Part shown: piece after piece, positions 38,714 through 49,961 of the stretch
How the letters are laid out: each line of letters begins with the position of its first letter
Numbering within the stretch: the first letter of the stretch is position 1
Assembly: GCA_963931865.1 (NCBI GenBank)
Contig: OZ007509.1
Span: forward strand, 16,717,815-16,781,814
Direction of reading: 5' to 3'
DNA length: 64,000 nucleotides
DNA from: Axinella damicornis
Taxonomy: Eukaryota; Porifera; Demospongiae; Axinellida; Axinellidae
Made by a program: the position numbers and the translations under genes
The notes under the pieces: model-generated
Database searches by the model: none
Seen by the model: the letters and a program-made list of their open reading frames with translations, nothing else
What the model was told of the DNA's origin: nothing

Positions 38714-40005
38714 GGCAACCCCACTCCTGGTAGCCGCGGTTAAATGGTAGCACAAGCTAGCTAAGTGTGACAGTTCGTTCCGATTACGTGAGCACCATGA
38801 TAGCTACCGTAGTCTCTCGAAAATACGCCCATGGGCGATGAATTTAGAATCTGCTCAAAGAGGGGGATGGGCGTATTTTCGAGGACCCCTCTCCCGAAAA
38901 TAGGCCCACCCTTGACTCGAAAGTAGGCCCACCCAATTCGAAAGTAGGCCCACCCAAGTATATGCGTATACGAGTGCAATACTGCAACAGTCATTCTATC
39001 AAGGCTTAACTACTACTATATGTAGTCCCGGAGTTTCTTGGTGAGCAGGAACAATCTCTTCGTGTGAGTAGCTACAGGAACAGCAAACAAGACACAGCAG
39101 GACTGCATGAATGACGTAGAGTGCGCAGACTATCTTCGGGACTTGCCGATTGCTGCTGCTTCTGCTGCTTCCTAGAAATCCGTAGTGCGCTGCTAGTGCT
39201 ACGCTAGCTAGGCGATTGCACACGCGAAGACACAAACATGCAATGCACAGCGTGTGCACGGTCTCATGTCATGCATTCAGTACACAGCGGATTATGCAAT
39301 GGCATGCAACATAATGAAATTCATTGCAAATAGTACCCGATAGCCAGGGTTCATTTCTTAAGTGCTTTCCTGTTCGAGCTAATAGGGTGGGCGTACTTTC
39401 GAGTAATAAATGACCCTTTGCAACAACTTGCCGCGAAAAAGGGGGGTGGGCGTATTTTCGAGGGTGGGCGTATTTTCGAGAGACTACGGTATATACAGGG
39501 AAGATCAGAAATTATTTAGAGTGCTCTCAAGTTCATAAAGTAGCCACGTTGCAACCCGCCGTAGTGCAAGCTCAATATGATTAACGCACATGCCACGTGG
39601 CAACCACGCAGTCGATCGCGAGCAATGGCGACCAAAAGGAAGACAAGACATTATTACAGCACTCAAAACTTAGCCAGCATGGTGAGTTACGGCATGTAAG
39701 TGTCAGTGAACGACAGCAATCACGGCTGTGGGGTCAGAATCTTCGTGTGCCTTTCCTAAGAACGGTACTGCCGCCGGAAGTCGATGGAGTGCTCGAGCAA
39801 TATTAATGGCGGCCAATGGCGAGACAAAAGCACTCATATCTCCACCACCAAGATGAGTTTCAGCACCAACTTTTACGTTCAGGTCAGTACATGATAGCGA
39901 TCAGGGCGGTGTAGTCAGAATCTCTGTAGGCCAATCCTAAGTACTCAAACATTACTTATTTATTTATTTATGCGGCACAATTTTTTCCCTACCAGGAGTG
40001 TAATT
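38714..40005. mobile_element. TIR element with CACTCCTGGTAG ends, copy 2, with nested MITE
   Basis: The left end ggcaaccccactcctggtag (38714) and right end accaggagtgtaatttc frame a copy inverted relative to 35434-35995. The match to copy 1 is at 39590-40005. A second MITE (38807-39489) is nested near its left end. Confidence 0.5.
38807..39489. mobile_element. MITE with CCGTAGTCTCTCG termini and TA flanks
   Basis: Inverted termini ccgtagtctctcgaaaatac and its complement are bounded by TA (38805-38806 and 39490-39491). Short repeats of gtgggcgtattttcgag and tcgaaagtaggcccaccc form the subterminal zones. Related in layout to the elements at 10903 and 25610. Confidence 0.7.
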
Positions 40006-40610
40006 TCAATTTCCTATAGGGAATTATTATGATTTTTTTTTTTTTGATATCTCAAAACAGAACAAATTAGTTTGTTAATTTGATCTTTGATTAGTGCATT
40101 GATTTACTACATATTAGTACATGAGTTGACTCGTTATCCATCTAACAAACAGCCAAGCTTAATTCCAAGCCTCAACCCAGCTTTTGTCACTTGCAGTATG
40201 AAAAACCGGGAGTAATGACCCGCCTCACGTTCCATTAAGGCTTGTTGTACTGTCCAAAATCTCAATCAAATGATTGTAGTTTGACATTATGTATATATGC
40301 TAGCAAGGACCTTTGGTTTAACTATTCACACTTGGTGGCTTAATGTGGAAATGGTATAATATGACGTACTTAGCACAACCTCACATCACACTCCTGTCGG
40401 AGTTGTCCACCTTGGTCTAGTCTCACTTGCATGCATTTCTTGTAATTATACAGCTCTTCACATGGAACCAGTAACACCATACATTTCTGGTTCATCGTTC
40501 ATGTTGTCAGTGGAATAACATGTTATGTCATCATCATCGTACACCCAACAAGAAGACACCCACTTCTAAAGCAAATTGTATCCATGTACAAATAATGTGT
40601 GCATAAATTA

Positions 40611-40990
40611 TGTTCTGTGCAATTAGGGATTTGCGCAATCTCGAGATTGCACTGTGCATTCTCGGAATCCGGAAATCCTGGGCCCATAGTAAGCGACAGT
40701 GGACAACGGCTTGGTCGTCGATCTTTCATGCGAGCTGTACTGTCATTCTTCCAAAGGCAGCAATGAGCGCGAGGAGCGGCAGCCAACTAGAAGACAAAAG
40801 TGCTCGTGAAGTTTGCAGGTTCCTCACGCGCAATCTCTAGATCTCGATCTTGAGATTGCGCAAGTGTTCTTGAGCAATCTCGAGATTGTGCAAGACATTT
40901 GTGCAATCTCGAAATTCACTGCGCAATCTCGAGATTGGCACGCAATTTCCGGATTCCGAGAATGCGCAAATTCCTAAATTGCACGGAACA
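40611..40990. mobile_element. Foldback element with internal GCAATCTCGAGATTGC units
   Basis: The left end tgttctgtgcaattaggga and the right end (complement tgttccgtgcaatttagga) are inverted. Inner inverted blocks contain tctcggaatccgga. Several self-complementary gcaatctcgagattgc units lie near both ends. No target duplication was recognised. Confidence 0.65.
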
Positions 40991-41739
40991 CACATTCCTT
41001 CCTGCATACTTGATCTTATCTTAATGTGCTTTACAGGATGGTTAATGCGAAATGTTTCATTCTTTTATTACAAAAAGCAGTTTCGCTTTTGGCAGTATGT
41101 CATGACATGGTGTAGGCTATATATGTGGTGGTTTATGGGGGAAAGTCCAGGCAGATGAATGTGATATTGTGGCAGGATATACATGTCAACAGCAATGTCA
41201 AGCTTACAGTCATGACACATTGGGACAGCTGTTGCACTTTGACCATTTCATGTCTACAACTACAACAGCTGCAGTCCACATTTACAAAGGGCAGTGGCGG
41301 CGCCGCCGGTCCGGCTGGTCCGGCTTTGACCGGACCACTTTTCGAGCCGACCTGATAATTAATAACACAGACTCGGCAATGGCATCTGTTTCTCGTCCTA
41401 GTTCTGGGCCTACCATTGATACTCCACACCAGCCAAGGTCTTTTCTTTCCCAAAACGGCCGTTTGGATGCTACGAGAGCGCTTCCTCATCGCTAAAAATA
41501 CATGCCAAAAATTTTTTCCGCGCTTCGCGCGGACAGATCGGCACTTCCCGCCTCTGCAAACACAGAGAGCGCCTTCGGCGGCGCGCTACGATTGTGGGCC
41601 GTACCACCAGTTCTATGCCGCTGCCGCCCCTGAAGGGTGTTGCTAGAGTTAAAGCATGATTGTAGCTAACTGTGTGGGATTGGATCTTAACGCTGACACC
41701 TCATATGAGTGTATTGATGTTCTTGACTAATGAACACAG

Positions 41740-42127
41740 ACTAACATCTCTGGCTCTGTCTCTATCACAAGTTGTATGATGGGATTCTTTGGGGATAAAC
41801 TTGGGATGGCTGCTGGCTGTATTGCTGTGCTGGTGAGCGTAGACATACACAGCTAGATGTATTCCCCATTGTATACTATTGATATACTAGAGTAGTACAC
41901 TACAGTGCATGTGTGATCAATTCACTTAAGGTCTTGGACAATAAACACAACCATTGTACCCAGCCTATATTCCATACATGTAGGGATTCTCAGTTATCCT
42001 TTGGCTCTTCGTCAACCTCAACTGGTGCACCAGTGTGCCAGAGAAGGATGAAGTGGGCATGTGGCTTATCCAGAACGCACGGCATAATCCGAAAGAGGAT
42101 GACTTCATCAACGTTGTGTTTTCATGA
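41740..42127 (+). CDS. Last two exons of an unrecognised membrane protein
   Basis: Exon 41740-41832 (31 codons) and exon 41984-42127 (47 codons plus stop) join in phase 0 with a GTGAGC donor and a CATGTAG acceptor. Residues 12-43 of the joined piece (SCMMGFFGDKLGMAAGCIAV, then GFSVILWLFVNL) look like one or two membrane segments. The end, MWLIQNARHNPKEDDFINVV, is a charged cytosolic-type tail. An AATAAA at 42379-42384 could be its polyadenylation signal. I do not recognise the family. Earlier exons must lie upstream in the repeat-rich region and were not found. TM9SF3 itself ends at 34817, so this is a separate gene. Confidence 0.5.
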
Positions 42128-43529
42128 CCTGCTGCATCCCACAGTGCAGACCCATTTAAACCTGTGGAAGAAAGACAAGTGCATGCAGAATCAGTAGCTA
42201 TACAATAGCTGCATTTACTTCAGTATCCAATGATCCAAGATGCATTATCATATGATGCAAGATTGATTATTCTGCTTCCATCACATAAACCACTGTCTCT
42301 TCATTTTCATTTATCATGCAGCAGTTAGCTTTTATACTGTTGTATACCTATATGGTTGTAAGTCTTCCAGGTGATCTAAATAAACACAAGCTACATCAGA
42401 TGAAGTGGAGTTGAGGGGGATGGGATACTAAACGTAAGGTACTGGAACACTAAATATGTAGGCTAAAGACAACGCACACTATAGGCAAGCATGAAAGAGT
42501 TGAAGCACCTGAACATGAATGATCTTAACAGCTACAGGCACTGACAAATGCATGTAGCCATGAAATATGCACAAACTGCAACTGATGAGTGTTATAATCC
42601 CTTTCTACTGCAATCAGAGATCTAGCACACTTTGATCCTTGCACCCAGTTAGCTATAAGCTTCTAGCTAATACCCTCAGCTTTAAATTGGGTGTAAGGGC
42701 AAACTCCAGCAGACAGCACTGCCGGCTCACAACACTGAAATACATGAAGACACAGAAATTCAAGTCCAGGATGTGTGGGCGCCTGTCTTCTTTATCTGTC
42801 CAAAGATCTGAATCGTTGATCATATTTCAGCACAGAGTGGTTACCTTGGTTACCCTGGTTGCATGCAGACAGCTGTGGTTATATGAGAGGTTTGCTTTGG
42901 TGCATAATAATATTGTGGCAGAAGACTTGCTGGCCTGCATGGATATCTTACAAGACTTGCAACTGCAATCCTGCCGAAAAATCTTATCCACAGGCTCTGC
43001 GATAGTTTGAGCACATAGGAATTCTGTAAATTCCTTTGGTGACAAAGGTCCACTCCACACCAATCGCAGTCCAGTGCAAATAGCTGCAGCTCAAGTCAGC
43101 TGTCATGCAGCGATCTGATAATAGGAGCCAGCCCTCCATGACGAACTGTAGTACATTCCGATGAGGCATGTGTGGGATAAGATGGCAACATTTAGCTAGC
43201 TATATAGCCTTGTTCCCAGGCCCGCGCGCCGTTTAGCCTGGGAACGAGGCTACTAGCTATACTTATATAATGTTGTGTGTGGCCATGTGTGAGTGAAACC
43301 AGCAAACCAGTTACATGTAGATAATGTTTTGCGCATGCCATCTTAATGTGGTAGAGTCGTTTTTGAAATTTATTTTGTTAATTCCAAATAAGGTACAATT
43401 ATCAGCAGTGTTGATCCCATGCACGTTCATGTTGCTAAATAGACATGAAATTCACAGAAAGTAGCCAAATTCTCAACACACCATGCACAAGTTGTGTAAT
43501 CAGTTGTGCTGATACGTGTAACTAAGCAG
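42128..43529. other. Intergenic region
   Basis: Holds the probable 3' UTR of the preceding gene (AATAAA at 42379) and a 48-bp hairpin element (43205-43252). No further coding sequence is supported. The open frame at 42639-43010 lacks any recognisable feature. Confidence 0.55.
43205..43252. mobile_element. Micro-hairpin element, 48 bp, GCCTCGTTCCCAGG family
   Basis: Left arm tagccttgttcccaggc, a short GC-rich middle, right arm gcctgggaacgaggcta. A perfect 9-bp duplication ctagctata flanks it (43196-43204 and 43253-43261). Confidence 0.8.
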
Positions 43530-44563
43530 TTATATCACAAGAGTCAGTTCAAAATGCCTGTCATTATACGGTGCAGGGTTTCCTGGGTAATGCCCATCTC
43601 CATCTATCCATCGGAACACATTGATATCCACGGAGGCCACTTGGTATTGGTTGTCAGTGCTTTTGAAAACTGTGATCACAGACTGGATGTTCCAAGCATC
43701 ATTGCTACGTTCTTCCAGAGCAATAGTTTCAATGTCTTCCAATGTGGTGCATGCTGCGGTGAATTGGAAATCATTCTGTAGGCTGAGTTCCCAGAGATCC
43801 CCCTCGTTTTGCTGGTACTCTGACCCTGGAAGGTTGGGAAGAATCACATGTCTTGTGTCTCCAGCTGCTCGTATTTCTATTTCATGCCTCTCATTGCCAT
43901 TGACATCTGCGGAACCTAGTCCTGACGTGAATGCCATGACGTACAGCTTCTCAAGGCAGGCTGCTGTAGGGTGGAGGGGGAAAGGATTAAGGGGATTGTA
44001 TGTGGCTTTGTGCTGTTGCTATAATTCATGAGAACATGTCTGCAGAACTGCTGCTGTGTTTGCCTTAGCTATATGGCTGTGAAAGGAATGAGGGTTTTTT
44101 CCAAAAGCTATGACCACTGCAAAGTTCACGAATTAACTCTTCATTCTTGGTTTTTATCACTGCAAGTGCTTGTCCAAATGGGTTAATTAACTTTCCCACT
44201 TCAAGCACATATGCATAATTGTTTTGCTCAAGCCTCACAAATTAGAAAATGAAACCCCCTTATTCTTGAGACATGTTGAATTTGCTATGACTGACCTGAA
44301 CTGCATACATCATATTTTCAAACAGAATGCAAGATTTCACTGGCTTCACAACAACTCAGACAAGAAAACTTACTGGTGTTAATGTCTCTCTTCACAACTC
44401 CTTCCTTCTTGCTACTGGCTAATAACTGCAGGCTTTGCATGAGAAGATCTTTTGTCTCTCCATCTCCCAACTCCTCACCATGTCGAACCTCCTCAATGGG
44501 TGCCGCCGAGATCAGCACAACCATTGCAAGGAGTACTGCAGCAGGGAGCATGTAGGTGGCCAT
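43530..44563 (-). CDS. Secreted protein with propeptide and possible PLAT-like domain
   Basis: Exon 1 is 44374-44563 and exon 2 is 43530-43963 (phase 1, GTAAGT donor, CTACAG acceptor), giving 207 residues. Residues 1-20 (MATYMLPAAVLLAMVVLISA) form a signal peptide. An acidic stretch follows, then VVKRD with a dibasic KR site near residue 59, so processing of a propeptide is likely. The rest (about 145 residues) has the rhythm of a beta-sandwich: GDLWELSL, then TLEDIETIALEE, then NDAWNIQSVITVF. This resembles PLAT/LH2 domains, but I am not certain. An upstream in-frame ATG at 44618-44620 would put 19 residues before the signal; the internal ATG is preferred. Confidence 0.7.
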
Positions 44564-44805
44564 CTGTACAATAGAAAAACGGTAGCATATCGGTTGAGCA
44601 ACACCACCACATACAAGCACAACCGATGAATCTCTAGACTGAATGTAAAACCACTAGAAGTTGTGGAGTACTACAATCTTAGCTACAATTCTTCAGTGAA
44701 GTATACTTTTAGCTAGTATAATTATAGCTAAATTACATACCGGTAGCTAACATGTCTAACATTACCTTTCGATTCTTTGCCCTGTTTCTTTGATTGCTGT
44801 GCTTC

Positions 44806-44813
44806 TTTATATA
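44806..44813 (-). promoter_or_regulatory. TATA box of the secreted-protein gene
   Basis: On the minus strand the sequence reads ctatataaag, about 245 bases upstream of the ATG at 44563. The spacing leaves room for a 5' UTR. Confidence 0.5.
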
Positions 44814-44843
44814 GCCTTTGAACAGTACTAAGTTCATGCAGGT

Positions 44844-45205
44844 GAATATTATGTCATAGCAAGATTGATCAACTAGTTTCATTATGTCATACCAAGTACC
44901 TTCTGAATCATTATGTCATATACCAAGTACCTTCATTATGTCATATACCAAGTACCTTCGTTATGTCATATACCAAGTACCTTCGTTATGTCATACCAAG
45001 TACCTTCATTAATGTCATACAGGAAATTGATCTGTTTTCATAAAGTAATTATCTATTTTCATTATGTCATACCAATTGGCTGAATACATTAATTGGATAA
45101 GGTAGCTATTAACTATGATCTGTTTTCATGATGAAGTAGTCCATGTTGTATCATACTTGTGCCTTTCCTCCAAACTTTGTCTATTTTCATTATGTCATAC
45201 CAATG
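44844..45205. repeat. Tandem array with repeated ATGTCAT motif
   Basis: The core (about 44881-45022) is a tandem repeat of about 24-26 bp, attatgtcatataccaagtac. Single copies of attatgtcata also occur near 44850, 45060 and 45190. On the minus strand, the orientation of the neighbouring gene, the motif reads ATGACATAA. It lies just upstream of that gene's TATA box, so a role in transcription is possible. Confidence 0.75.
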
Positions 45206-46085
45206 TCCAATGTCTATTTTGTTGTAGCTACATGTACCAAGTGTACAGTGTACAGCTAGGCTTGTGGAATCAAAGGATACCGAATCATGCACATTATTGT
45301 TAGTCCAGTATAATATTTCTCCATCTATATTAGCTTTCATAAACTCTGGCGAGGCTGCAACTACTCGGTAGTAGTATATGCATGGTGGCCTATATAAATT
45401 TGCTTGCGGTCTATCAAATGGAGGATACTCTTCAGAATGCACAAAGCAGCTTTCTCCCTAATCACAAACTTGCCAAAAGTTAATTAACGCCACGAAAATG
45501 ACTCACACATTGTGACCAGCTGATAGGCATTCTAGAGGAACACAAGCAAGTTCTGTTGCGGCAAATATGGGAGGAAGGGGGTGTACTTGACAGACAACAT
45601 GAAGTACTCCAACTGGCCCTGGCCACAGGCTAAAGATTAGTGATTAATGTAAACCACACCCACTTCTCCTCTGATGGACATGTAGTCGTAGTAACGTTTA
45701 TCCCGTGGTCTTAGCTATGCAGATAAAGACCAGACCGTTGCAGGTTGGTTGTCCAGAGGCAAGGTAAAAGGGTCTGGTCTCTCAAGGATGTGATTGAATT
45801 AGCACACTCTACTAATTGACCTTAACTAGACCCCACCTAGCTATCTACCTTAAGGTCTGTAAGTGGGTGTGGTTCATTCAGTGCTTGGACGTCTTTCAAT
45901 CGACACACTGACACACTGCGCAGTGCTTTGCTCAAACATGGATAATATACCCGGCGTACTACATTATCCATGGCTCAAACGCTAGCGCTTGTCGGGCTGG
46001 CTTGTGATCCGGTCCGGGTCCAGCCCCACCCCCTCTCGGTAGCGGCCCCTCCCATTCCGGCCTGCTCATGGCACGATACGTAATT

Positions 46086-48447
46086 ATGATGGATATAGGT
46101 GTGGAGTGGATTAGAGCATCCAAGGGAGAAGTTCCTCTCGGAGCAGTTCCAGCTGGGAATGCTGAAAACGGTGTGCTTGTGTACTAGCTAGCATATGTTG
46201 TGCATACTGACTCACTGAGGCCAATCTCGAAGCCACCCCATATAAATGGTAGCTACGGTGTGGCTTCGAGATAGCTACTAGTTTGTGCACTATGTTTTGG
46301 GAGTGAATGTGTTGTGTGTACAGATGATGTATCCCCCACTGGGAAAGTCCGAGGCTGGTTAGGCCACTATTTGTTGAATGTTAGCTACACACTACAGACC
46401 GAGAAGGGCGGATTCACTCCAGTTCGATGCAGATTGATCTGGGAGGTGCGTTTACACTATGTCGCGCGAGTGCTCCATGAGGTGTGATGAAGTTCATGAT
46501 TAGTCACATGCCCAGACCACATCCTCACGAGACTAGTCAGGTTCGATATACACCATGACAACCCCTACTCTCAAAACCAGACCCTTCGCTGTCTGGTTCC
46601 AATACTACCGTCATGCCCCCCATCCACGCCCTACCAACAGGTTTGATTCCGTTTACACTTGGAGTGGGAGTGCTCCGGGTAGGACCCAGTTCAATGGAGT
46701 TTGGTGGTCCAGTAGGGAGCGGATCGGCGTGGTTCAGTTCGTGTTTACATGACGTAGTAATTCGCAGATGAATTTTAGCTACCTCCGACTTTTCTGATGG
46801 GCACAAAACTAATCGAACCGTGACTAGCACAATTTCTGTGGAACATCATCGGGGTATGTGAGTCTAATAAAACCCGGCTATAATTAAGTGCTGGCTTGTA
46901 TTGGCCTATGCTCAGGTGTTCGTCCTCACAATGAATTCTTTAAGTGTCAATAGTCACAGGAAGAAGTATAGGATCTACTACGTCGACACAGAGGTTCACC
47001 TCAGCCAAACTTTCCGCGGAGAATAAACCACATAACCTCCGAGTCGACGTAGTAGATCCAGCTTCTACCACAGACATAACCTCCAAGTCAAGTTAGTAGC
47101 TGGATTGGGCTGCTAGACAGCTACTACTCTCTGATTCTCAGCACAGCATGGTTTGATTACGTCATAGCGGAGGATTATCCTCCGCGGTACATCAAAAGAT
47201 CGCCCACGCACACTGTGGAATCTTCATTTATCATATTCCCCCCAGATCCATGGCCATGCAGAAGTACTCCTGTGTCCCAACTAGAAAGCAAAATCTCCAC
47301 AATTCTGCATTGCTTGCTGTCTTTATTCAATTTGTATACATTTGCAGGAGAGACTGCCTACATTGCCTGCCCGATCGCGCCACATTTTCTCAGCGGTGTT
47401 CCCGGTGTACTTGTGCCATCCTCGGGAGTTGCAACGTTTACGTTTAGTGGCAGAGAGTGGTCAACCTCTGAGTATGAAGTGCTGACTTGTAGTGAACCAG
47501 AGGTCCTCTACTGGAAGGAGCACTGTTGTGAAGTACCCAAGAATGCTGTACACTCCAGACGGGGTATGAGCATTGGTCGTACCTGTACTCCACTTGAAGC
47601 AGGAGTACCTGTCAGTGGTCCACATGGCTTGAAAACTTTGCAACCTTTACCTGGTTTTCAAGGTCCACTTGTAGGCAAAATAATTCAATCTCATCATCTC
47701 TACCCTGGTTTACGTGTGGCCTATAATAGATATGAGTTTGTCTTTTCAACATTCAGCACGTTGTGTGCTTATCAAGTCCCACCCCTTTCTCACTCTGAAG
47801 CAAGCACTGTATCCTGGGAGAAAACCAGTGGAAATAACTTACCACCCAACGCTTTCCAAGCCAGCAGTACACCAAGTGGGGAGGCTATATACATCGGAAG
47901 AGCTCTGCATCGCCACAAGCAACTTGTCCCAGGACATGTAGTTCCCTCTCTGGGTCGCCTCAGCCTCTGCTGGGGGTCAAGAGAACACCAGTACGACGAG
48001 TATGAAGCTTTGGTTGTGAATGACGCAGCTGCCTTTCACTGGGTGTATGCTTGTCAGGGTGATGTGCCTGCCCACGCTGTTGCAGGAGGTGAACAAGATC
48101 GCGAAACGGTGTACATAGGTCGGACAGTGACCGGGTGTGATGTATCCGTAGGGAAGACATGGAAAGAAGTTCCTATTCAGATCCCAAGCCACAGTGTTAC
48201 TAACACTCAACTGGTGGGAAAAGTCCACCCCAGTCACCAAGCACTTTATGTCCCACACAATGGTCAAGAGTACATTTACAGGGACTCTGAGTTTCTAACG
48301 AGCAAACCCAGCCCAAAGAAATTGGCAGAGCTCTGTCGAAATGAAATCCTGATTATAACCAAAGGCATCCCTGGGCGTGTTGATCTCCTTCCGTTGCCCC
48401 TACATTTGAAAACGTTCTGCAAGTTAAGAGAAGAGGACTGGAACTAA
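46086..48447 (+). CDS. DM9-repeat protein 1
   Basis: Exon 1 is 46086-46170 (two consecutive ATGs; the first is used here) and exon 2 is 47348-48447, joined in phase 1 with a Gly codon, giving 394 residues. There is no signal peptide, so it is probably cytosolic. At least four DM9 (DUF3421) repeat pairs are seen. Examples are VEWIRASKGEVPLGAVPAG, VLYWKEHCCEVPKNAVHS, VSWEKTSGNNLPPNAFQA with GEAIYIGRALH, and FHWVYACQGDVPAHAVAGG with ETVYIGRTV. DM9 proteins of molluscs and insects are lectin-like or stress- and infection-linked. The donor GTGTGC is weak but matches in position that of the paralogue. Confidence 0.85.
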
Positions 48448-48840
48448 GTGGTTAGTCAGGATGAATAACTGTTGTACCTGCAAAATTTTCTTGCCATGAA
48501 TATACACTGACTGTTGGCTTGAAACCTGGTAGCTGTACTATATGATTGCGGTACGTCTTCTTGAGCGTGCATGGCTGTTTAAGGCCACTTGTGTGGAGGT
48601 GTCTATTGCACTGGCGGCTGAGAAAGTGCTGCCAACCAAGAAAAGTGGGCGGGTCTGAATAGGTTTGAGTACGAGTCCAGCACCAACTTTATGCAGTACG
48701 GAATTGTGACGCGTGGATAATCATGGCGGAAGGTAGCGACTACAGCAGTGATTATGAGTCGGACTTTGAAAGCGTGGAAGACGACGAAGAGTGTTATGGC
48801 AACGTTAGTGTCTAGTACTCAAAGTACTGTAGGCTTAAGT

Positions 48841-48886
48841 TAGTCTCGCGTAGCCAGACTCTCGAGAGTCTGGCTACGCGAGTCTA
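48841..48886. repeat. Palindrome tctcgcgtagccagactc, 46 bp
   Basis: A nearly perfect hairpin with centre ctcgag. The same gtctcgcgtagccag core occurs near 3304 and, inverted, near 2925, so it is a dispersed element rather than local structure. Confidence 0.7.
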
Positions 48887-48893
48887 GGAAGTT

Positions 48894-48924
48894 CAAGAGC
48901 GCATGACGGCACCATGCGCTCTTG
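48894..48924. mobile_element. Micro-hairpin element, CAAGAGCGCAT family, 31 bp
   Basis: caagagcgcatg, a 7-base middle, then catgcgctcttg. Same termini as the 63-bp insertion at 13906-13968. No target duplication is clear here. Confidence 0.65.
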
Positions 48925-49024
48925 ATCTTGTAGGCTTATATCTGTACTGTGATAACGTAGTATGTATTAGCTACATGTCAATGGGATTGTCACTCCCGAT
49001 CCGTGACCGGACCCTTGAAGGGGC

Positions 49025-49051
49025 GGGGGGGGGGGGGGGGGGGGGGGGGGG
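49025..49051. repeat. Poly-G run, about 27 bases
   Basis: A pure G tract inside a short G-rich stretch. The length is uncertain in sequencing. Confidence 0.9.
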
Positions 49052-49961
49052 AGTTGCTACGCATTCTTCCGTATATCCCGGGATACCCAAATATAATTAA
49101 CGTGGGATAAGTGGGCATGACTTCCTAGCGGAGCTCGTTCTGGCTCACCCTAGTAAGCAAGGCTCACGCACTATGAAGATATGTACCATTGGATGCTGCG
49201 GAGATCAGCGGTACAAGCGCAATGGCACATGCACTGCGTGCAGTTATCCTACGACTCTAGCTCTGTTACAAGGATTTTTTGAAGTCTAATTTTGCAGATA
49301 GTAAGGACATTCAGAGCACAAATCGTATTTTATCGAGACCTGCCTACCTTACCGATAGCAGTGACAGAGACCATAGGAGATCTACGATGAGAGATAGAAT
49401 CGACGGAAGTCGAAAGTGGAAGTCACCAAGGTCAAACCGTCCCCCTTTCAGCACGTACTACTTCACGGAAAGAGCCTACTATCGCTGTTCAGCTGTCTCT
49501 GGCACTGCAGCAGGTGCTTCGCTTTAACTCACGGTAACAGTGCGCACCCTACACTGAACGGCAGCGAAGACGTTTGATGTCGAAAATTAGTGGCCATCAT
49601 GAGCATGTCTTCACTATGGCAGGACAGCAGCTGTCTCGGTTAGGCACATGCGTGCATGCAGGAAGTCATGCCCATTTAATTGCCCTAATACAGGAAGTCA
49701 CGCCCACTTAATTACCTAATTAGTTATTGGGTATCCCGTAACCTTAAGGGTCAAATATGTGCTAGTGCTCATGGTCAAACGTTCGACGGTTGGATGCAGC
49801 ACAGTCAATCAATCAAAGCCGTTTTGTGTACTGCGGTCATGCAGCAGATAGGACATTCAAAATTTCTTGACCCCGGTCACAGCTGTGACTACAGCGTCTA
49901 TTGGAGTGACACCCCCTTGTCCGTGATGACTGATGACGCTGCGTTTGTCTGTCCATAGTAC

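Larger units (their letters stand above)
34818..41739. other. Repeat-rich intergenic region
   Basis: No gene is supported in nearly 7 kb. It holds two inverted copies of one repeat (35434-35995 and 38714-40005), a CCGTAG MITE (38807-39489), facing G and C homopolymers (37459-37500), a foldback (40611-40990) and GC-rich repeat DNA with ttttttccgcgcttcgcgcg near 41508, similar to 37750-37790. A short frame from ATG 36640 ending in a possible donor at AAG|GTAACC might be a first exon, but nothing downstream confirms it. Confidence 0.6.
44564..46085. other. Intergenic region between divergent genes
   Basis: Contains the promoter of the minus-strand secreted-protein gene, its motif array and the upstream region of the first DM9 gene on the plus strand. 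The minus-strand open frame 45113-45442 overlaps the repeats and is not called. Confidence 0.55.
48448..49961. other. Spacer between the DM9 genes
   Basis: Holds two adjacent hairpins (48841-48886 and 48894-48924), a G homopolymer (49025-49051) and short repeats. A small frame from ATG 48724 (about 29 acidic codons ending in a stop after GNVSV) might be a first exon with a GTTAGT donor. Support is too weak to call it. Confidence 0.5.

Noticed and set aside
45113..45442. 109-codon minus-strand frame
   Set aside because: Overlaps copies of the attatgtcata repeat and has no signal, domain or splice support.
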